In this document: in pieces, positions 33,702 to 38,880 of the stretch | Position numbering within the stretch: position 1 is the stretch's first letter | Layout of the letters: every line of letters begins with the position of its first letter | Notes under the pieces: model-generated | The model's database searches: none | What the model saw: only the letters and a program-made list of their open reading frames with translations | What the model was told of the DNA's origin: nothing | Source of the DNA: Nitrospina sp. | Lineage (GTDB): Bacteria > Nitrospinota > Nitrospinia > Nitrospinales > VA-1 | Length of the DNA stretch: 38,880 bases | Assembly: GCA_018702695.1 (NCBI GenBank) | Contig: JABIYR010000051.1 | Location: 1 to 38,880, forward strand | Direction of reading: 5' to 3' | Program-made: the position numbers and the translations under genes

Positions 33702-34814
33702 ATGAATAAAATTGATTTTGATATTGTGATCATCGGTTCGGGCGTGATTGGGCATAGTATCGCTTTTCGTCTCAAACAAGATGCCCCGCACCTGAAGATA
33801 GCGGTTCTGGGCGACCCGGTGAACTCTCTGCAGGCTTCGCGGGCGGCGGCGGGTATGCTGGCCCCTTTTTGTGAATGCGATGAGGCCGACCCCTTTTTTA
33901 AGTTTTGTCGCGAGTCTTTGACAAAATACCCGGAATTCCTTAAGGAATTGGCCTCAGTCAGTGAAGTTTCTGTGCATCACTCGTTTGCGGGTTCCTTGAT
34001 GCCCGCTTCCTCTTACCGGGAAACTTGGGAAGAGCGTAAGGCATTTTTTGCTCGTGAAGACATTCCCCATGAAGTATGGAGCTCAGAAAAAGTGCGTCAG
34101 AAAGCGCCTTATTTAGCCGAAGACTGCGGTGAGGTGATGTGGGTAGGGGAGGGGCAGGTGAATAACCGACAAATGCACTCTGCGCTCATACAGGCATCGG
34201 GAAGGCGGGGAATCCATGTCTTGGAGGCCAATGTTTCGGGTTTTATTCGTGATGGTGCATCCATTCTCTCAGCGGTCACTGATTCTGGCAATATAAACGG
34301 CGAGCGATTTGTTCTGGCATCGGGGAGTTGGTCTTCCCAGTTGGCGCGGGTGCTCGAGGTTTCTATCCCCCTAAAACCCATCAAAGGACAGATGTGTCGG
34401 GTGCAGTTGGCGGATCATTTTATGGACTATACCCTACATGGCAAGATGACCTATATTGCACCCTGGAGAGAGGGCAATGGCTTTGTGATCGGATCGACCA
34501 TGGAGGACCGGGGCTTTGACCCCTCTGTAGAGAATGCGGTGATCGACCGCTTGATTGCCAATGCGGCGGAAATTCTGCCTTGCCTTAAAACGGCTCCCTT
34601 GATCGAATCGTGGGCCGGTTTGCGCCCAGCGGCTGAAGACCTGATGCCGATCATGGGAAAAAGTGGACGTTACGAAAACCTGCTTTATTCTTCGGGACAT
34701 TATCGCAATGGCATTTTATTGACCCCGAATCAGGCCGATTATATGTCTGCATTAATGCGTGGCACATTGGACAATGAGATCCCTGAGTTTTCACCTTCCC
34801 GTTATAATTTGTGA
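33702..34814 (+). CDS. thiO: FAD-dependent glycine oxidase, ThiO-like
   Basis: 370 residues from ATG 33702; the listed GTG 33690 has AAAGG too close to it. The FAD motif is DIVIIGSGVIGHSIAFRL, then SRAAAGMLAPFCE. The substrate domain and C-terminus contain KPIKGQMCRVQL, ESWAGLRPAAEDLMPIMGKS and SSGHYRNGILLTPNQADY, the ThiO signature (GLRP...GHyRNGILL). ThiO oxidises glycine to iminoglycine for the thiazole ring of thiamin. No other thi gene is present. It is followed by bioA and a queD-like gene, so cofactor genes are grouped. A related amino-acid oxidase role cannot be excluded. Confidence 0.88.
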   Translation: MNKIDFDIVIIGSGVIGHSIAFRLKQDAPHLKIAVLGDPVNSLQASRAAAGMLAPFCECDEADPFFKFCRESLTKYPEFLKELASVSEVSVHHSFAGSLMPASSYRETWEERKAFFAREDIPHEVWSSEKVRQKAPYLAEDCGEVMWVGEGQVNNRQMHSALIQASGRRGIHVLEANVSGFIRDGASILSAVTDSGNINGERFVLASGSWSSQLARVLEVSIPLKPIKGQMCRVQLADHFMDYTLHGKMTYIAPWREGNGFVIGSTMEDRGFDPSVENAVIDRLIANAAEILPCLKTAPLIESWAGLRPAAEDLMPIMGKSGRYENLLYSSGHYRNGILLTPNQADYMSALMRGTLDNEIPEFSPSRYNL

Positions 34815-34826
34815 TTGGCATTATCT

Positions 34827-36173
34827 ATGGTTCCTGAAAATAAAATAGATTCTGATATTGTGCGCGACTTGCATCGTGTTTGGCACCCTTGTACCCAGCA
34901 TAAAGATTATGAAACGGTTCCCCCGATACTGGTTGAGAGGGCGGAGGGCATTTATCTTTATGACCGACAAGGAAACCGTTATCTGGATGTGATCGCTTCG
35001 TGGTGGGTCAACCTTTTTGGCCATAATCACCCCCGGCTCAATGAAGCACTCACTGCGCAGTTAGATAAAATGGCGCATGTGATGTTCGCCGGTATCACAC
35101 ATCAGCCAGCGATTGATCTGGCTGATGCGTTGGTGAGACTGTCACCAAAGGGATTTGGAAAAGTATTTTTTTCTGACAACGGTTCCACCTCGGTGGAAGT
35201 GGCCTTGAAAATGAGTTTGCAGTATTGGCGGCAGACCGGGAAAGCAGAAAAGACACAGTTCGCCTACCTCAAGGGGGGCTATCATGGCGAAACATTGGGC
35301 GCGCTTTCTGTCTGTGGTCTGGACATTTTTAGAACAAAGTTTGAAAAGGTTCTGGCCCCTAATTTACCAGTTGATGGGCCAGACTGTTTTCGTTGTCCGT
35401 ATGGCTTGCAACGTGAGAGCTGTAATGCGGAATGTTTTGAGCCGATGGAAAAAACATTGTGCGAAAACGCCGATCGAGTCGCGGGAGTGATTGTCGAACC
35501 CTTGGTGCAAGGGGCGGCGGGGATGATGATGTATCCCCCGGTGTATTTGAAAAAACTGCAAGCGATTTGTGAGTCATTGGAAATACATCTGATTTTTGAT
35601 GAAATCGCAGTTGGGTTTGGGCGTACCGGGTCGCTTTTTGTGTGTGAAGCCCACGACCTTCAGCCTACATTTCTCTGTCTGTCGAAAGGTATCACATCAG
35701 GGTACCTTCCTTTATCTGCGACCTTGACCAGCGATAAAATCTATTCTGCTTTCTACGGAGACCGCAGTGATTTATTTATTCATAGTCACAGTTATTCGGC
35801 GAACCCTCTAGCTTGTGCGGTGGCGAATGAAACCCTGAAAATGTTGACAGAAAATAATTTTCTGCAAACACTGAAACCTAAAATTGCGGCCATTAAAGAA
35901 GGGGGTAAGCTCTTTGATGGATTGGCAGGAGAGTTCCGCCAGACGGGGATGATCGCCGCTATGGAACTCGTTAAGGATAAAAAAGAGAAGTTTTCCGCTG
36001 ATAAACGAGTCGGCTATCAGATATTTTTGGAGGGTTTAAAAAGAGGGCTTTTTCTGCGACCTTTGGGCGATGTGGTTTATTTTATTCCTCCCTTGGTTAT
36101 CACCGAAGAAGAGATCGCCGTCATGCTAACAACGGCACGAGACTGTATCCATGCCGTTCTAAAAAAAGGGTGA
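34827..36173 (+). CDS. bioA: adenosylmethionine-8-amino-7-oxononanoate aminotransferase
   Basis: 448 residues from ATG 34827. BioA landmarks: RVWHPCTQHKDYETVPPILVERAEGIYLYDRQGNRYLDVIASWWVNLFGHNHPRL, DNGSTSVEVALKMSLQYW, KGGYHGETLGALSV, the PLP Asp in LIFDEIAVGFGRTG, and Lys in CLSKGITSGYLPLSATL. It makes 7,8-diaminononanoate from KAPA with SAM as amino donor, in biotin synthesis. No other bio gene lies in the window. It follows thiO by 12 bases. Cys-rich insert FRCPYGLQRESCNAECFEP around residue 190 is a visible variation. Confidence 0.95.
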   Translation: MVPENKIDSDIVRDLHRVWHPCTQHKDYETVPPILVERAEGIYLYDRQGNRYLDVIASWWVNLFGHNHPRLNEALTAQLDKMAHVMFAGITHQPAIDLADALVRLSPKGFGKVFFSDNGSTSVEVALKMSLQYWRQTGKAEKTQFAYLKGGYHGETLGALSVCGLDIFRTKFEKVLAPNLPVDGPDCFRCPYGLQRESCNAECFEPMEKTLCENADRVAGVIVEPLVQGAAGMMMYPPVYLKKLQAICESLEIHLIFDEIAVGFGRTGSLFVCEAHDLQPTFLCLSKGITSGYLPLSATLTSDKIYSAFYGDRSDLFIHSHSYSANPLACAVANETLKMLTENNFLQTLKPKIAAIKEGGKLFDGLAGEFRQTGMIAAMELVKDKKEKFSADKRVGYQIFLEGLKRGLFLRPLGDVVYFIPPLVITEEEIAVMLTTARDCIHAVLKKG

Positions 36174-36260
36174 ACTCTGGCAATGTCCGGCGGTTTCATT
36201 CCATCAATGAGTTTTTGCTAACTGAGCCCAGCGATAGGCTGGTTTATTTTGGAGTTAATT

Positions 36261-36629
36261 ATGTATGAGGTCACTGTTAAAACTGGTTTTTCAGCCGCGC
36301 ACCAATTGCGGTTGTACGATGGGAAATATGAAAACCTGCATGGGCACAATTGGTCAGCTCAAGTCATGGTAGAGGCCGATGATCTCGATGCGATGGGTGT
36401 CGGCATTGATTTTGTAAAATTAAAGCAGTTTGCGGAAGAGGCGTTGAGTGAACTGGACTATCAGAATATCAATGAAATACCGCCTTTTGACAAGTTGAAC
36501 CCTTCAGCTGAAAATATCGCCCGCTGGTTATTCATGAAAATTAAGGAAAAAGTCCAGACTCCGAGCACGCGGGTAAAACGTGTGGAAATCTGTGAAATGG
36601 AAGGTTGTGGTGCCAGCTATTTTGAATGA
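36261..36629 (+). CDS. 6-pyruvoyl-tetrahydropterin synthase/QueD homologue lacking the catalytic Cys
   Basis: 122 residues from ATG 36261, with GGAG 7 bases ahead. Zinc ligands His14 (FSAAHQL), His27 and His29 (LHGHNW) are present. The position of the catalytic cysteine four residues before HGH (C-x-x-x-HGH) is Tyr23 (GKYENLHGHNW). Other motifs are GIDFVKLKQFAEEALSELDYQNINEI and ENIARWLF. QueD makes 6-carboxytetrahydropterin for queuosine and related products. The substitution makes standard QueD catalysis doubtful, so I do not give the symbol. Possible alternatives are a different pterin reaction or a binding role. Confidence 0.85.
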   Translation: MYEVTVKTGFSAAHQLRLYDGKYENLHGHNWSAQVMVEADDLDAMGVGIDFVKLKQFAEEALSELDYQNINEIPPFDKLNPSAENIARWLFMKIKEKVQTPSTRVKRVEICEMEGCGASYFE

Positions 36630-36656
36630 TTTTTTATACCGTTGATTTGCCTCTTG

Positions 36657-36690
36657 AGCAGGGATTTCGGGTTTTAATCCCTGCTTTCTT
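36657..36690 (+). terminator. intrinsic terminator after the queD-like gene
   Basis: AGCAGGGATT and AATCCCTGCT form a perfect 10-base stem around TCGGGTTTT, followed by TTCTT. It lies 28 bases after the stop codon and should end the thiO-bioA-queD transcript. Confidence 0.8.
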
Positions 36691-36916
36691 CATTGCTCGC
36701 CTTCCTAAAGTTGAAAAAATACCTTCCGACCGACCCTTGGCCTCAAAAAATCTCGTAGAATCCAACGAGCCTAATTTTATTAGCCTTAAATGGCTATTTA
36801 TATCCATATTGATGTTGATTGCTCAGTAACTATTTAATAATCAACTAGTTAGTTGTATTTTTGTAAATATTTTTTATGTGTGAATAATTTTTATAACTCT
36901 TTTTAAAATAAGGGGT

Positions 36917-36938
36917 AATTTTGTTTTATGACAAAATT
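36917..36938. repeat. perfect 8-base inverted repeat upstream of the candidate small-RNA promoter
   Basis: AATTTTGT, six bases, ACAAAATT. It ends 25 bases before the -35 element at 36963 and may be an operator. A second inverted repeat, CAACTA-GT-TAGTTG, lies at 36842-36855. The surrounding 130 bases are very AT-rich. Confidence 0.4.
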
Positions 36939-36962
36939 GGTGTATTTGGAAATTAAAGTATG

Positions 36963-36991
36963 TTGACAAAAGCAATTGATTTCTTTATAGT
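36963..36991 (+). promoter_or_regulatory. consensus-like sigma70 promoter in gene-free region
   Basis: TTGACA at 36963-36968 (perfect -35), a 17-base spacer, and TATAGT at 36986-36991 (one base off). The start would be near 36998. No convincing protein-coding gene begins here. Confidence 0.7.
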
Positions 36992-36997
36992 TATTTC

Positions 36998-37093
36998 ATT
37001 CTTAAAAAATCAATTGGAGTTTTCGGCGACATTTGCGGGGTTTTTACCTGAATGTTCCGGGTGGTGGCTTTCAATTCACAGGAGCCACTTTTT
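36998..37093 (+). ncRNA. candidate small RNA or attenuated leader, about 95 bases
   Basis: A predicted transcript runs from the promoter at 36963-36991 to a T-tailed hairpin: GTGGCT (37064-37069), a 13-base loop, AGCCAC (37083-37088), then TTTTT. A second hairpin, GCCCAA/TTGGGC, follows. I recognise no known RNA family. It may be an independent small RNA, or the leader of the 76-codon gene 113 bases downstream, ended early by the hairpin. Confidence 0.5.
37064..37093 (+). terminator. intrinsic terminator or attenuator of the candidate small RNA
   Basis: Stem GTGGCT/AGCCAC followed directly by five T. The stem is only 6 bases, so termination may be partial. Confidence 0.55.
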
Positions 37094-37205
37094 AGGCCCA
37101 AGTTGGGCTGAAGATTCCTCACTTATTACCGATAGGTTAGTTGAGTAAAGTTTTTCGTTATGAAAAACGGAATTTACAGCAACCATTTTTAGGAGGGATC
37201 GGATC

Positions 37206-37436
37206 ATGAAGGACCCGGTAGCCGATTTTTGGGGAAATATTGAGTATGCTTTGGATCAAGGAGGATTTCGGTACATTCTTGAGGATCTAGTCAGTAAGGT
37301 TCGTGAGAAATTGGACGACTCTTCTATCACCGCACAGTCTATTGACCGCAAGGACTCTTATTCGGAGATTGCCGCTGTTGCGCAAAAGGATGGTTTGGAA
37401 GATTTTGCTCTGGCTTTGCGTTTCGCTAAAGACTGA
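37206..37436 (+). CDS. 76-residue protein of unknown function
   Basis: 76 residues, acidic and probably helical: DPVADFWGNIEYALDQGGFRYILEDLVSKVREKLDD and YSEIAAVAQKDGLEDFALALRFAKD. I recognise no family. A very good ribosome-binding site, AGGAGG, lies 10 bases before the ATG, and the hairpin GTTTTTC-gttat-GAAAAAC is further upstream (about 37150-37168), so real translation is likely. It stands alone between the candidate small RNA and the terminator at 37568. Confidence 0.65.
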   Translation: MKDPVADFWGNIEYALDQGGFRYILEDLVSKVREKLDDSSITAQSIDRKDSYSEIAAVAQKDGLEDFALALRFAKD

Positions 37437-37567
37437 TCATCGAAGAGTTATAAAGTAAATAATTTTGTCAGGAACCATCCCGTGCTTTGATGTGTGGGGT
37501 CGATTCTGGCAGATAGAAGTATTTTCGGGAAACCCAACATCTCGATTGTTTAGCCTCAGTACCTCAT

Positions 37568-37612
37568 GAAAGCCTCGATCTCTGTCAGGAGAGACCGGGG
37601 CTTTCTGTTTTT
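37568..37612 (+). terminator. intrinsic terminator before the antiporter gene
   Basis: GAAAGCC...TCTCT and AGAGA...GGCTTTC pair across GTCAGG, followed by TGTTTTT. The stem is long with two small mismatches. It lies 131 bases after the 76-aa gene, suggesting a long 3' untranslated region or a further small transcript between them. Confidence 0.85.
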
Positions 37613-37645
37613 GAGATATCATTTTCTTCCTTTCATTCCATTGAC

Positions 37646-37658
37646 CCGTATAATACGG
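37646..37658. promoter_or_regulatory. 13-bp palindrome around a TATAAT element upstream of the antiporter
   Basis: CCGTATAATACGG is a 6-1-6 perfect palindrome that contains TATAAT (37649-37654), a consensus -10. It lies 40 bases before the antiporter start. No strong -35 is seen 17 bases upstream. It could be an operator over the promoter, or chance symmetry. Confidence 0.45.
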
Positions 37659-37697
37659 ATAGCCTAAGCGCATTGTTTTTAAAGATCGGACGAAACG

Positions 37698-38880
37698 ATG
37701 GTTCATTTGATTGAAGATTTAGCCGTATTACTTCTGGTCTCCCTACCGATTAATCTTTTTTTTCATAAAATTAAGTTGCCCTCTGTCATGGGCTACCTCG
37801 TCGCTGGAATTCTAATCGGGCCGTATGGGTTGAAACTGATCTCAGATGTTGCTTCCGTTAAAGAGCTGGCGGAAATAGGGGTCATTCTACTTCTATTTGT
37901 GATCGGGTTAGAATTTTCGCTGGGCCGTTTGCTTAAAAATTTAGCGTCCGTTATAGGGGTTGGCAGTCTGCAATTGGGGGGAACCACAGCTTTGGGCTGG
38001 TTCATTTTCAGCGAGATGGGGTTTCAGCAAAATCAGAGCATTGCTTTGGGGCTGATCGTTGCTTTGAGCAGTACGGCCATTGTCATGAAAATGATCACCG
38101 ACCGGGCTGAAATCGACACGTTGCATGGAAAACTTTGCATCGGCACGCTACTTTTTCAGGATTTATGTGTGGTTCCCATCATGCTTCTGCTCCCGCTTCT
38201 GGCACAGACGCAGGTTATTTCTGGCACAGACCTTGTCTTGGCGATGTTTAAATCTCTGACAGCCGTAGTGTTGATATTTTTTCTCTCGCGGTTGATCGTT
38301 CCCAAGGCTTTGGGTTGGGTTGCCCGTGTAGGGAATAAGGAGCACCTCACCTTATCGGTATTATTTCTCATTCTTGCTACTGGCTGGGCTTCGCAGAAGT
38401 TAGGGTTAACGTTGGCAATGGGGGCTTTGATCGCCGGAATGATCATTGCGGAGTCAGAGTATAGCCATCAAATTGTTCTCGATATTCTTCCCCTGCGAGA
38501 CTATTTCAGCAGTATCTTTTTTATCTCGGTGGGCATGCTTCTGCAAGTACAGGTTTTTATCGACTCGATTTGGGTTTGTCTGGCATTATCTATTGGGGTG
38601 GTTTTGATCAAAGGTTGTCTCGCTGGGCTGGCTTGTTTAGGGGTTCGCATGCCTTTAAGAATTTCTTTTGTCGTGGGGATGCGATTGGCGCAAGTGGGAG
38701 AGTTTTCTTTGATTCTCTCAGGGATGGCTTTGGATCAAGGGTTGTTCGATGCTCATCAATACCAGATATTGCTCATTGTCTCGATTCTTTCCATGTTGTT
38801 CGCGCCTTTAATGATCCAAGCGTCAACGGCTCTCTCTATCCGCATTTTTTCTAAATGGAAGCATGAAGAAACCGACCCAG
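37698..38880 (+). CDS. Kef-type potassium/proton antiporter (CPA2), 5' part, runs off right edge
   Basis: 394 codons from ATG 37698 to the edge, absent from the ORF track because no stop is reached. MVHLIEDLAVLLLVSLPINLFFHKIKLPSVMGYLVAGILIGP, GVILLLFVIGLEFSLGRL, ALSSTAIVMKMITDRAE, GTLLFQDLCVVPIMLLL, LGLTLAMGALIAGMIIAES and IFFISVGMLLQ are hallmarks of the Na+/H+ exchanger domain (PF00999) in the CPA2 branch, with about 12 helices. Kef/YbaL/RosB proteins add a C-terminal NAD-binding RCK domain, which would be beyond the edge. Inner-membrane cation efflux is the likely role. Confidence 0.93.
   Translation, partial: MVHLIEDLAVLLLVSLPINLFFHKIKLPSVMGYLVAGILIGPYGLKLISDVASVKELAEIGVILLLFVIGLEFSLGRLLKNLASVIGVGSLQLGGTTALGWFIFSEMGFQQNQSIALGLIVALSSTAIVMKMITDRAEIDTLHGKLCIGTLLFQDLCVVPIMLLLPLLAQTQVISGTDLVLAMFKSLTAVVLIFFLSRLIVPKALGWVARVGNKEHLTLSVLFLILATGWASQKLGLTLAMGALIAGMIIAESEYSHQIVLDILPLRDYFSSIFFISVGMLLQVQVFIDSIWVCLALSIGVVLIKGCLAGLACLGVRMPLRISFVVGMRLAQVGEFSLILSGMALDQGLFDAHQYQILLIVSILSMLFAPLMIQASTALSIRIFSKWKHEETDP

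Noticed and set aside
34815-34826. TTG start for bioA giving four extra residues
   Set aside because: ATG 34827 gives the family-like N-terminus; the TTG lacks support.
36626-36829. 67-codon plus-strand ORF after the queD-like gene
   Set aside because: It runs through a strong intrinsic terminator and has no plausible start signal or domain.
36960-37148. 62-codon plus-strand ORF
   Set aside because: No ribosome-binding site, no family resemblance, and it overlaps the promoter-terminator cassette, which explains the sequence better.
1-38880. CRISPR arrays, IS elements, integrases, rRNA operons
   Set aside because: Read through on both strands; no regularly spaced repeats, transposase motifs or rRNA sequence seen.

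Overview
The window reads as ordinary chromosome of a Gram-negative bacterium with moderate GC. Signs of this are Sec signal peptides, a lipoprotein signal with a lipobox, a Kef-type antiporter, a canonical sigma70 promoter and a classical Fur box. Gene families and neighbourhoods (bacterial-type GatB, DUF1858 redox-disulfide domains, ISGHGxGH-type glycosyltransferase, DUF5685, a QueD of the HGHNW type) do not look enterobacterial. A Nitrospinota- or Desulfobacterota-like lineage is my guess, at low confidence. I see no transposase, integrase, CRISPR array, rRNA or tRNA. Only a DUF932 (phage/plasmid-like) gene hints at an accessory origin.

Layout. 1-1032: 5' half of uvrB (minus strand, runs off the left edge, absent from the ORF track). 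1207-3965: TraB-family membrane protein, D-2-hydroxyacid dehydrogenase and TPMT-like methyltransferase (plus). 3973-4629: SRAP DNA-crosslink protein (minus). 4740-6140: M24B aminopeptidase P (plus). 6144-10836: a minus-strand series gatB, DUF1566 protein, TPR protein, small secreted protein, bcp peroxiredoxin. 10940-11680: SDR (minus). 11811-14488: small membrane protein, then a 68-aa protein coupled to an OmpR/HK two-component system (plus). 14521-16032: aldehyde dehydrogenase (minus). 16201-19225: tightly packed minus-strand operon DUF5685, zinc ribbon, DedA, membrane J-protein, SH3b protein. 19309-21409: GT2 glycosyltransferase and a heme-copper-oxidase-like/DUF1858 fusion (plus). 21425-24581: DUF932, mazG, hemW (minus). 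24689-26904: era, map, bacterioferritin (plus). 27132-29831: Fur-controlled [2Fe-2S] protein, EAL phosphodiesterase, FMN-binding protein and a frame-disrupted SYLF lipoprotein (plus). 29828-33531: four-gene minus operon with three glycosyltransferases. 33702-36629: thiO, bioA, queD-like (plus). 36630-37205: gene-free regulatory stretch with a candidate small RNA. 37206-37436: small unknown protein. 37698 to the right edge: Kef-type antiporter (partial, absent from the ORF track).

Themes. Iron and redox genes sit together: a bacterioferritin lacking two ferroxidase ligands, followed by a textbook Fur promoter driving a small thioredoxin-like ferredoxin, and a second Fur-like palindrome ahead of an EAL protein. 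The least understood units are the DUF5685/zinc-ribbon/DedA/J-protein operon, the DUF1858 fusion, and the promoter-terminator cassette near 36963-37093.

The main sequence-level surprises are a glycosyltransferase whose conserved N-terminus begins at an ATC codon 65 residues upstream of the listed ORF, a QueD homologue with the catalytic cysteine replaced by tyrosine, and a SYLF lipoprotein split by an A5T5 slip site. I did not run any database search; family names come from motif recognition in the translated sequence.
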